Part shown: positions 42,363-50,940 of the stretch, in pieces
Layout: each line of letters opens with the position of its first letter
How positions within the stretch are numbered: the first letter of the stretch is position 1
Source: Stemphylium vesicarium
Lineage: Eukaryota > Ascomycota > Dothideomycetes > Pleosporales > Pleosporaceae
Reading direction: 5' to 3'
DNA length: 50,940 nucleotides
Assembly: GCA_004380135.1 (NCBI GenBank)
Contig: QXCR01000184.1
Coordinates: 1-50,940, forward strand
The notes under the pieces: generated by a model
The model's database searches: none
The model's input: the letters and a program-made list of their open reading frames with translations, nothing else
Told to the model about the DNA's origin: nothing
Made by a program: the position numbers and the translations under genes

Positions 42363-43137
42363 TCATGAGCTCGTCGTGTTGGGAACCTCTTCAATACCCG
42401 CTGGATCCATCTTCTTCTCCCTTCCCATAAGCTTCCCCAGCACATCCTTATCCGCACCCGCATCCTCCATATCGATATCGCTCTCGCCGTCGCTCTTCGC
42501 ATTCGGATCTTTTTCCTCTAGCACGCCGAGTCCGAGATCCTACAAATCACAAAAAAACATTAGCAGTCCGTCTAGATTACATACTCGTCGGCACAGCACT
42601 CACCATCTCAATATATGGCGCCCCCTCTTCCTGGTCCTGCTCATCGTCCAACTTCTTCAACGTCCCCGCCCTCTTCTGCGCCATCAACTCCTCATTCGCC
42701 GCCTTGAGCTGCGGCAAAAAGTCCTTGAGAAACCCGCGAATATCGGGGCCCACGTCGACTTCGCTGAGTTTCATAATGGGTTTCTTGCCTCGGTTTGCGC
42801 GCAGGTTGATGACGCCGTCTGTGCCTTTTGGCTCCTCGAGCGCCATTTCTGTGTCTTTGGCTTGTTCTTTATCGGAGGAGTCGTCGTCGTCGTCTTCTTC
42901 TTCTTCGCTGGAGCTCTCCTCGCTGCTGGGCTCTTCGCTTGATGAGGAGAGTATGCTTGAGGTGTCGCTGTCTTGGGTACCGTCGTCGCGGGCGTTCTTC
43001 GTCGTCGTCGCATCGTCCTTCGCGGTTGGGGATGCGAGTGCAGATCCTGCTGAAGGCGATGTAGGGGAGCTGGGTTCGTGGGAGAAGCGGACGCGTTTGC
43101 TGCGGTGCGGGACTGCTTCGTGGATGAATGGCGACAT
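42363..43137 (-). CDS. NOPCHAP1-like protein (DUF4598)
   Basis: Exons on the minus strand: 43137-42604 and 42539-42363 (711 nt, 236 aa). Layout: basic N-terminus (RSKRVRFSHEPSSP), a Ser/Glu/Asp-rich acidic tract (about 65-110), the DUF4598 core INLRANRGKKPIMKLSEV...DIRGFLKDFLPQLKAANEEL, then YIEMDLGLGVLEEK across the splice site, and an acidic tail. Human NOPCHAP1 (C12orf45) links NOP58 to the R2TP chaperone during box C/D snoRNP assembly. That role is family knowledge for the animal protein and inferred here. ATG 43137 was chosen because upstream codons look like leader sequence and the ATG opens onto MSPFIHEAVPHRSKRVRF, which relatives share. Confidence 0.82.
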
Positions 43138-44469
43138 GGTGATTTCGGTGTCGGCGATCAGATCTCGAGGTATACAAGAGAAATATGGTAACAGCGGTGG
43201 TTTAGCGGAGACTTCTCGATTGCGATTATTAAAGGAAAAAAATATGGGGTAATAAGACAAAAAAGTTGGGCAAGATTTCTGTTTCTCTCGAAAAAGTTCG
43301 GGCGATGCGCGCGCCCGTTGGACAGCGCAGATCTAGCGGAATGGTACCGAAAATAAGACCCTTGCTACGTCATCCGCGCCGGCCGCACGCACTCCACCCC
43401 CGATCAGCCGTCTCCGAGAGTCAGCATATCCATACAGATTCATACTCGAATAACACGTCGACATCTTGAGTGGATATGGTAAAAGGCTTATATATAGCGA
43501 ATAGGGTCGCACGGCTATAAATTTGGCCTGAGGCTGCAGCGACTCATTGGTGTCAGCAGGGGTCATGAAACGGCGTCTTGAAACGTAGTTAGAGCGGGCG
43601 CCTGCATAGAGCTGACTTGTGCGTTGCGTTGCCTTTGCGCGCTCCCCGGGGGGCCGGTTTAAGCCTCTTAAAGAGTTCCAGCTGGCCTCGTTACATACAC
43701 ACATATCCGACTTGCACCTCGCCCCGTCGTTTTTTCTTTCTTACTATTACAAAGCTGTTGTGGTTTTCGAGTTCCTTTGCCTTGCACGTCCTCCTTGTTG
43801 CTCGCCATATTCGTCGACGTGGGACATTCTTGTGATTTACTTACCCCACTTCGGACCTGAGTGAGCGTACGCACCCGACAGGCGATAGGTGGCTACGAAA
43901 AGGGAATTTGCATTCCATACTTGGTACGTTTGGATCTCTTGTCTTTTGGAGTTTCCTTCTTTTGCTATTTTCACATGTTTATTTTTCTTGGTTCTGCGGT
44001 GGCTTGGCCTTGTGCACGATACACCTGTCTTTACAACACCAAGACCGGTTTGATATTGGACTTGCGCCCCGTGTCGAGGCCCTCAAGCACCACAAAGTAG
44101 GCCGGGACGCATACCTGCATACCCTTTCTGCGCTTTTTCTGCCGCTATGGCCTTCCATTATCGCTCGCGTGCTCTTTGCCGCGGTTCGCCTTCACTTTCA
44201 CCATTCACTTTCACCGATTCAAAGCTGTGAAGCATTCAAGTGAAGCCCACAATAGATGCTTTTACTATTGTTCGTCTTCACAACAGAATGAGAGGGCTGG
44301 ATAGAGACAAAAGCCTTGCAGTCGCTCGCCCTTGACGTCCTTTCTTCCATCGCACTCAACACTTCACCAAACCTCGAAGCATCGTCCATTGAATTTCTTC
44401 GTCTATTTCAGTTCCTCCAGTCACCAAAAATTTCCTATACTATATCCTTCTTCACCTCACATCATAATC
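43138..44469. other. Intergenic between divergent genes
   Basis: 1.3 kb shared promoter region of the NOPCHAP1-like gene (minus) and the eIF4E-like gene (plus). The part near 44.3-44.47 kb is CT-rich leader. Short frames here lack motifs. A leader intron is possible near 43.92 kb (GTACGT) but its acceptor is unclear. Confidence 0.45.
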
Positions 44470-45523
44470 ATGAACGAAACCAATCGTCTCATCGGAATGC
44501 TCCGGGCTTCTGCTGCTCACAACGCTGACCCCGCAAAGATCAGTGAACGCGAGGCTTTCTTCGCTTCTGCCAACAAGTCCCGCAACAAGATCAGGGCTGC
44601 AGCTGCTTCGCGCAAGTCTATCTCTATCTCCCTTCTAGAAGGCCTCATTTACTCCACCAAGCACGGTGTGGCCTACTCCAACGAGCCTTTGACTTGCGAA
44701 TCCAAGGTCGGCCTTGATCGTATCCTCGGCAACAATCTTGGTATACCCATTACCTCGCCCACCATGGCTGGTCGCTTCCCGGTGCTAAGCACCTCCGATC
44801 TCCCCGCTGCATCTTCCGAGGAGCAGGCAGCAACTGCATCGCCGGCCCGTGGCACTGCCATGCTCAACAACATCTTCAAATCGGTGCGCGTCCCCGAGTT
44901 TCGCTTCAAGTGGATGTTTTGGGCGGAAAAGGGCCAGCAAGCTCCCCCCAAGGACAAGTCGGCGGCATCAGAAGAATACCTCACGCGCCCCAAGCCGCTC
45001 GGCGATCAGATTGTCTCGGTCAAGGAATTTTATCAACATTTCAACAACATCCCGGTCGAGAACCTGAAGCTCCGCGACTCGATACATCTCTTCCATCTGG
45101 GTGTCAAGCCAGTCTGGGAAGACCCACGGAACACGCGCGGAGGTGCATGGTACTTCAAAGTTAGCAAGGATTCAGCAGCCCAGTTCTGGCACGAGATGTG
45201 TCTGCTTGCTGTGGGCGACGTCTTGCAGGGTGCCGTGGAGACGAAGCGCGCTTGTAAGCCATTTCTCTTCACCCATAGATCAACATGCGTCATACTAACA
45301 TACACCAGCCTTTAACGACGATATCTGCGGCATCTCGTACAGTGTCCGCTGGAACGCTGTTCAGATCGCCGTCTGGAACCGGGATGCGGAGAACGAGGAT
45401 GGGCGTCAGAAGCTGCTGGCGGTCATCCTTGACAAGCTGTCCGAAGAGCTACGGCCCAAGAAGGAGGATAGTTACTGGTACAAGGCGCACAAGGAGCATA
45501 AGGGCTTCATTGAGCAGCAGTGA
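44470..45523 (+). CDS. eIF4E-like cap-binding protein
   Basis: A member of the IF4E superfamily, which binds the mRNA 5' cap. Exons: 44470-45253 and 45309-45523 (999 nt, 332 aa). The N-terminal 130 residues are an extra Ala/Ser-rich region (SKVGLDRILGNNLGIP, PARGTAMLNNIFKS). The cap-binding fold follows: FRFKWMFWAEKG (first Trp), SVKEFYQHFNNIPVENL (the 4E-BP/eIF4G-side helix), LFHLGVKPVWEDPRNTRGGAWYFKV (second cap-stacking Trp and Glu), FWHEMCLLAVGD, and DDICGISYSVRWNAVQIAVWNRD. The tail YKAHKEHKGF is typical of fungal eIF4E2/3-like proteins, not canonical eIF4E. An in-frame ATG at 44332 would add 46 residues; the shorter start has the better leader context. Confidence 0.85.
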
Positions 45524-45788
45524 GTTGGCGGGAATAGCTAGAAAAGGCACTCAGCCTCAGATGCATACAGATACCGGCGTTGATGAATACAACCTTTTGA
45601 ATACACATTTGCATCCTGACCTTTCTGATGCGGTCAAACAATGTGAGAAGAGTTGTTGTACGCCAATCACGGGCATGCTTCGCCGCAGTGGAAGCACAGA
45701 CGTTTTCTAAGCATCATCACTTCTCGATTCCTCCGCACCCAAGATACTGCCGCCTCCCCAACACCAAGTCCGCCCCACGCCTCCCAAC

Positions 45789-46702
45789 ATGGCCGCGATC
45801 CCCACCTCCCTTTTCCGCTGGATTGTCCCGCTGGCCGTCGGCGCCAGTGTCGCGCAATCGTCGCTATACGATGTCAAGGGCGGAACGCGGGCCATCATCT
45901 TCGACCGTCTGTCGGGAGTAAAGGAATCCGTCGTCAACGAGGGCACACACTTCCTAGTACCGTGGCTGCAGCGGGCAATTGTATTCGATGTCCGTACCAA
46001 GCCGAGGAACATTAGCACCACGACGGGAAGCAAGGACTTGCAGATGGTTACCCTCACGCTGAGGGTGCTGCACCGACCTGAAGTCAAGCAACTGCCCAAG
46101 ATCTACCAGGTACGAAGAAAGCCAATTTGAAGCAAAGGGCTTGCGCACAAGGCATAGATATTAACTGGCCGCAGAACCTCGGTCTCGATTACGATGAGCG
46201 AGTCCTCCCCTCCATCGGCAACGAAGTACTCAAAGCCATCGTCGCCCAATTCGACGCCGCAGAGCTCATCACTCAGCGAGAAGCCGTCTCGAACCGCATC
46301 CGCGCCGACCTGCTCAAGCGCGCCAACGAGTTCAACATTGCCCTCGAGGATGTCTCCATTACGCACATGACTTTCGGCAAAGAGTTCACCAAGGCCGTCG
46401 AAGAGAAGCAAATCGCACAGCAAGAAGCCGAGCGCGCGCGCTTCATCGTAGAAAAGGCCGAGCAGGAGAGGCAGGCAAACGTTATCCGCGCCGAGGGAGA
46501 AGCTGAGGCTGCGGATACCATCAGCAAGGCTGTTGCCAAGAGTGGTGATGGTCTCGTCTTGATCAGGCGGCTGGAATCTCAAAAGGATATCGCCCAGATG
46601 TTGGCGAGGAACCCCAACATCAGCTACCTGCCCAGTGGTGGCTCCGGCGGCTCCGGCGGTGGCTCAAATGGTGGTAGCTTCTTGTTAGGTCTGAGGTCAT
46701 AG
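45789..46702 (+). CDS. PHB1: Prohibitin 1
   Basis: A subunit of the ring-shaped prohibitin complex in the mitochondrial inner membrane, which stabilises new membrane proteins and regulates m-AAA protease. Exons: 45789-46109 and 46175-46702 (849 nt, 282 aa, normal). Residues 8-30 form the N-terminal anchor (SLFRWIVPLAVGASVAQ). The PHB domain has GGTRAIIFDRLSGVKESVVNEGTHF, RTKPRNIST, GSKDLQMVTLTLRVL, and YDERVLPSIGNEVLKAIVAQFDA. A long coiled coil follows with EKQIAQQEAERARFIVEKAEQER, then a Gly/Ser-rich tail SGGSGGSGGGSNGGSF. The intron is 65 nt. The gene starts only 265 nt after the eIF4E-like stop codon, so its promoter is short. Confidence 0.97.
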
Positions 46703-48026
46703 ATGGATGAGAGGCGGGGAAAAAAAGTCAATGATGGATGAGTGACGATGGAGGTGGAAAATGGCACAAAGCCTACGTATCAACCGGCGTATGGCCCATT
46801 TGTACAATATACTAACTCGGGCATGATAACACTTCTCTACCAACTGCGGCATTCTGTCTCTTCTGACCTTTCTCTTACCATTCACAGCCTTCAACCTGAT
46901 TCATATCCACATTTTACTGCTTATCACATGAATTGAAATCTAGACAAAGACGGAAACAAGCAGAAAGAGGAAAGTAGAGCGAGGTCCTGGTTGGCTAATT
47001 AGTAGCAGGAATTGTCATTCCGCCTGTTTTGACACAATATCCGCCTCAGGCTTCTAAGGCTTTTCGGTCGCACGGTTTTCCGTACACCCATGCGCAGAAC
47101 GAAGAAAAGAAAGGTTGTTTTATGCATGGCTGCATGGAAACATGGGGTGCGCTCGCACGCATGGTCAGCATTTGGATGTCGGTCGTTCGTATGTGGTGAT
47201 GCGGTTGTTTCGGCATAGGGTTGTGGGGGTGTTTTGTGTGGCGCTGGGTTATAGGCTTGCGATGCTGGACTACGGATACGATGGAGTGCGATGCGATACG
47301 ATATACACGCGACTGAAAGAACTACACCTCCAGCTAGAGTAATTCCAACATTTACTAGGGAATCTCCCAACCAACTCACTACTGTCACTTAATTCATCGT
47401 CAGCTCACCTGCTCTACCATCCACATCAATGTCCAATGATGAGACGCACGCACGATCTGTGTTCCAGCCTGATACATCCCAGTAGCAGATCCCGAGGAAC
47501 GATAGACACCGAGACGACTCTTCTTGCTAATCACCTCGCATGAACAACACACCGGATCTGAAAGGTAGCAGGCTTTATCCCAAGGCAGCGACAAAACAAC
47601 GGCGGTCAGCGACCAGAGGTGGGCACATGTGGTGATGCCTACCGGGCAGAATCCCATGCAAAAGGAACAAAAAGACTGCGCCACTTCCTTGATGGAGTGC
47701 GTGACCATGTTCTTGGCCAGGATACGATAGCGATAGGACGAGAGGGGTGATGTTGAACGTAGTGTCGATGCCCCAGGCTATCAAGCGGCATCCTACCGTG
47801 GCTGTGCATTTCAACAAGCTGAAGACACAGCGAATCATGGGCAGTGTGGCCATGCGACGTGGCTTGACGCCCTCCATTTCATCAATGCAGGCTCACCGGC
47901 AGGCTTTCTCAGTCGTGCTCCGCCCATCATGAATTCCAAGTATAACATTCGGGCAATCGTCGCGAGGGGCAAAGGTTCAGTACACGTCTCTTCTTACGTC
48001 TTTGGTTCGCAACGCCTCGCTTAGCA
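46703..48026. other. Gene-poor stretch with one possible Cys-rich minus ORF
   Basis: 1.3 kb between PHB1 and the C2H2 gene. Apart from a Cys-rich minus-strand frame at 47400-47708, listed separately, I see nothing coding. Several short runs lie close to the PHB1 3' end. Confidence 0.4.
47400..47708 (-). CDS. Possible Cys-rich small protein
   Basis: A 102-residue minus-strand frame starting MVTHSIKEVAQSFCSFCMGF. It has eight Cys in the first 55 residues, an aromatic-rich middle (WDKACYLSDPVCCSCEVISKK), then SRLGVYRSSGSATGMYQAG. The C-terminal half looks protein-like, and the Ser-Lys-Lys-Ser and GMYQAG parts suggest real coding. An overlapping frame upstream (47877, MATLPMIRCVFSLLKC) may be an earlier exon or a frameshifted part of the same gene, since its end meets this frame near 47710. 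I do not recognise the family, and no signal peptide or clean splice site confirms it. Confidence 0.3.
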   Translation of the reverse strand: MVTHSIKEVAQSFCSFCMGFCPVGITTCAHLWSLTAVVLSLPWDKACYLSDPVCCSCEVISKKSRLGVYRSSGSATGMYQAGTQIVRASHHWTLMWMVEQVS

Positions 48027-50775
48027 ATGGCGATCCAGCAGCGTAGCAGCAGCACTGCCGGCAAGCAAACGAGCATCATCCTCACCTTTAGGATTCTCCA
48101 ATTTGTCAAGCAGCTTCGTCGACGTGTCAAGCCGCGTGTGCTCGATGGCTCAATCGACCCAGACAGGCTTGGCATCAAGCTCTCGCCATGCGTCCGAAGT
48201 ATCTCCAACGGGCTATCGCGGATCAGCGCCCAGGATGCGAGGCAGTCTCATCGCATCTGCAAGAGTCAGCACAAGAATCCAGAGTTAAACCGATCGTCGC
48301 GCAAGCTGCAGACGCCGGCTTCGGCTGCTCCCGCAAGTCGAAACTTGGCTGGGGACAAGGTGCAACAGTACGTTTGTAGAAGCTTTTTGTTTGGTTTCAT
48401 CTGCTGAAGTTCCGCCCCTAGCACGCTTTGCTCTGTCGACGGCAAACTCCATGCTGCTGTGGGAAACACTTTTTCGTCTGTCGCGGGTAACAGCGTCCTC
48501 TTCCTCAAACACAACAATGCGCCAATCTTTGAAGCACGTTCCATGAACGAAACAATCCAGCTCCTAGCAGCTGTACACGATGCCATCAACGTGCTCTCTG
48601 ATTGCCGCCAGCAATATGGCGATGATTGGCTTCTTGCTCAAGGCCTCGATGCAGGACTGATTCTTGACGACAACTTTATCGCCAACTATGAGCATCTGTT
48701 GCTGCGGTTGCAGACTGAACTCATCCAGGCCCTGTTGCGCAAGGCGCTGGAGGAGCTACTCCATGGCAGCCACGACAAAAATCAACGCAAGCTGCTAAGC
48801 TGGTTCACTGAATTCGCCGAGAAGCCGCAGTCGCTCAGCACATCCTTCCCATGGACTATCAAACCATCGCTGGCCGTACTGTGGGGGGTTTGCTGGATGT
48901 ATTACGACCGAACACCGGATGAACAGACGAGAAGCGGCAGAGACCGTGTGCCGTTCGATTCCATACTGCAGAACATCCAGCTGCAATGGGATACCGAAGC
49001 ATCGTCAGACTGTACGTGTTGCATTTCTTCTCGCCCGTTTAGTGCCTCTACACAGCCGGACGAGTACATGGGTCCGGGCTTCCCAGTCACTCGGTACTAA
49101 CGCATTGTAGACGTCAGCCTCGGCCGCCAGCTGATTGGTGAACAGCCGCAACGCGCTTCACACGCAGCGAATGTGGGTGTGGGCCTTGAACACGACGTGT
49201 TCCAGGCACGAAACACGGATACCTTGGAGTCCGCTCCGACTTGTGATGGCCGAACGGGCACGAACAGGCTGCCAGCCCTGAGGGTTAGTCAGGCATGGTC
49301 AAGGGCGGAGCCGTCGCCGCTACCAAGTAAGTGCCTAGTGTGTCCCGTGTGTGTTTGACTCACGACTTGACTACCTACCCAGGTTTCAGCCTGGAAGTAT
49401 CTCGTAGCTGCAGCTAACAAATCCAGATCAAGATACTTATTATCCCAACGCCGCCCAGGATTTTCAGGTAGTTTCGCCCGCTAATTTTTATTCGCCTCAC
49501 AATCCAGGCATTGCTGCGCCACTTACGGCCTTTCCGCATCTTGGCACCGACCATCACGATAGCTCTTGGCAGTCATATACGTTGCCACCTCAAGACAGTC
49601 CGCGTCATCTGATCAACTCTCCTCAGGATCCTAGAGTAAGAGTCACGGGAGCGGCGGAATCCCAGTTCTTTACTCAGCCACAACCTGGTTTCGCGTCGTC
49701 TTCTATATATCAACCACGCCAGCCTCAGGCCCCGCCATTGAACAACTTGAATCTTCCCTACTTCAACTACACCGACCCGACATACACCATCATGACTGAA
49801 CTCTCGCCAAACACTGCATCCATGCCAGCTCCGCATGAACACAAGCGAAACATTTCCATAAATTCGTTAACTGGTGATATGCCTACCCCGGTCAGCATGA
49901 GCGGTCCACGGTCCCCTATGATATCCCCAACAGTTGGAGAGCGACAACAAATAACTACAAGTCCTCCGAGATCTCACAGCAGAGGACTATCTGTCGACTC
50001 TTCACAAGATGGTGACGACGACGGATCGCTACGGAAGAACCACAGCTACAAACGCGCCGAGGAGCCGCCGCGCAACAAAGATGGTAAGATGGTGTGCAAA
50101 TACGACGAGTGCCGCGGTACATCATTTGACAGAAAATGCGAATGGAGGTGAGTAAATTTTTCCCCTCCACTTTTGATGATTAATCCTTACTAACTATTCT
50201 TCAGTAAACACATGGACAAGCACGACCGCCCTTACAAATGCAACGTCAAGGGCTGCGAGAAACTCCAAGGTTTCACCTACAGCGGCGGCCTCCTCCGCCA
50301 CGAGCGCGAAGTCCACAAGATGCACGGCGGCACCAAGAAATCCCTCTTCTGCCCGTTTCCCGACTGCAAACGCAGCTCCGGCGCCGGCTTCACGCGGAAG
50401 GAGAACCTCGCTGAGCACATCCGCCGCGTCCACCGACGAACGTCAATGTCAGCGGACCTCCACGGCTTGGTCATTCGCCGCGACATGGTCCGCCGCGAGA
50501 TGATGGAAGCCGGTGACCGCTCCCCGATCCCTGAGTCACGCGCCTCAGAGTCCCCGTATAGCCGCACCATGGAGTATATCCGCGACGACGAGGACGTGAG
50601 TCTGAAACGTAAGCGGAGTGGGTCTGATGATGCGGCTTCTGCGGTTTCTGAACGTGGCAACGAGGATATGCGCGATGAGATTAAGCGGTTGAGGCTTGAG
50701 AATGAGGAGAAGGACGAGAGGCTTAAGCAGTTGGAACAAGCTGTTATGGCTCTGCAGCAGCAAGGGCGGAGGTGA
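48027..50775 (+). CDS. C2H2 zinc-finger transcription factor (5' end uncertain)
   Basis: Likely exons: 48027-48367, 48422-49011, 49111-49326, 49427-50147 and 50205-50775 (2439 nt, 812 aa); every phase matches. Exon 1 is the weak part: its basic, low-complexity product (MAIQQRSSSTAGKQ) could be wrong and a different upstream exon used. Exon 2 encodes a helical N-terminal domain (NTFSSVAGNSVLFLKHNNAPIFEARS, DDWLLAQGLDAGLILDDNF, FPWTIKPSLAVLWGVCW). The middle is Gln/Pro/Ser-rich. Three C2H2-type fingers lie at about 606-705: CKYDEC...HMDKH, CNVKGC...RHEREVH and CPFPDC...HIRRVH. A Lys/Arg patch (LKRKRSG) and a coiled coil (IKRLRLENEEKDERLKQLEQ) follow. The fingers and coiled coil make a DNA-binding regulator near certain; targets are unknown. 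Confidence 0.8.
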
Positions 50776-50940
50776 AGGGAAGTGCTTTCATGATGAGTTT
50801 TTATCTGCATTTTGGGTTCGGCGTTGAGGGCTTAATGGCGGGCCCTTTTTTACGACTGCACATTTCTTCACTCTTCGGCACAGTCACCTCTCTTTCCTTT
50901 TTCTTGTTCTTGTTCATATCTCAATATTTTCAACACCCCA
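50776..50940. other. 3' flank of C2H2 gene
   Basis: The window ends 165 nt after the stop codon in GC-poor downstream sequence with a T-rich run. Nothing else is seen. Confidence 0.5.

Noticed and set aside
44332..44469. Upstream start for the eIF4E-like gene
   Set aside because: In frame but Ser/Pro/His-rich leader sequence. The ATG at 44470 is preferred; 5' RACE would settle it.
1..50940. tRNA, rRNA, CRISPR and intact transposons
   Set aside because: I looked for T-arm GTTCGANNC motifs with pairing stems, repeat-spacer arrays, and paired terminal repeats with transposase or polymerase frames. I found none that held up. A computed tRNA scan would be decisive.

Overview
The window is nuclear DNA of a filamentous ascomycete (Pezizomycotina). 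I infer Dothideomycetes, most likely Pleosporales, from the protein types and gene style. Introns are short (43-124 nt, mostly about 50), with GTRNGT donors and CTAAC/CTGAC branch sites. Genes lie on both strands without operons. Products include a group I G-alpha, fungal Psd2, Dsn1/Mis13, a CFEM-type membrane protein and an RTA1-like protein. I rebuilt exon joins by hand. Exon sums divide by three for every multi-exon gene except the OB-fold gene, whose first join is unresolved.

Layout. 1-7.6 kb, all minus strand: 5' end of an RTA1-like gene, the translocon pore SEC61 alpha, a wrecked glutaminase A-type gene, and a paxillin-like double-LIM protein. 7.6-10.1 kb: gene-free leader and promoter. 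10.1-13.8 kb, plus: INO1 with a leader intron, then an OB-fold protein. 14.2-20.2 kb, minus: kinetochore DSN1/mis13 and C2-domain phosphatidylserine decarboxylase PSD2. 20.2-24.9 kb: gene-poor, with a microsatellite cluster. 24.9-26.1 kb, minus: G-protein alpha. 26.1-29.6 kb: gene-free. 29.6-38.8 kb, plus: CFEM-like receptor-type protein, transketolase, Sam35/metaxin-like protein and a SAM methyltransferase with a polyproline leader. 39-41 kb: a small orphan ORF and a nearly perfect 129-bp inverted duplication around an AT-rich core. 41.3-43.1 kb: convergent OBAP (DUF1264) and NOPCHAP1-like genes. 44.4-46.7 kb, plus: eIF4E-like protein and prohibitin 1. 48-50.8 kb, plus: a C2H2 zinc-finger regulator whose 5' end is uncertain.

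Most genes are core housekeeping and do not form a cluster. INO1 and PSD2 both feed phospholipid synthesis; SAM35 and PHB1 are both mitochondrial membrane-biogenesis factors. I see no sign that either pairing is more than chance.

I saw no tRNA, rRNA, CRISPR array or intact transposon. The best candidates for something new are the 129-bp inverted duplication with its paired short ORFs, an upstream ORF in INO1 that exists only if the leader intron is retained, a stop-free 48-nt intron in SEC61, the dying glutaminase gene, and a short intergenic element shared by two distant sites.
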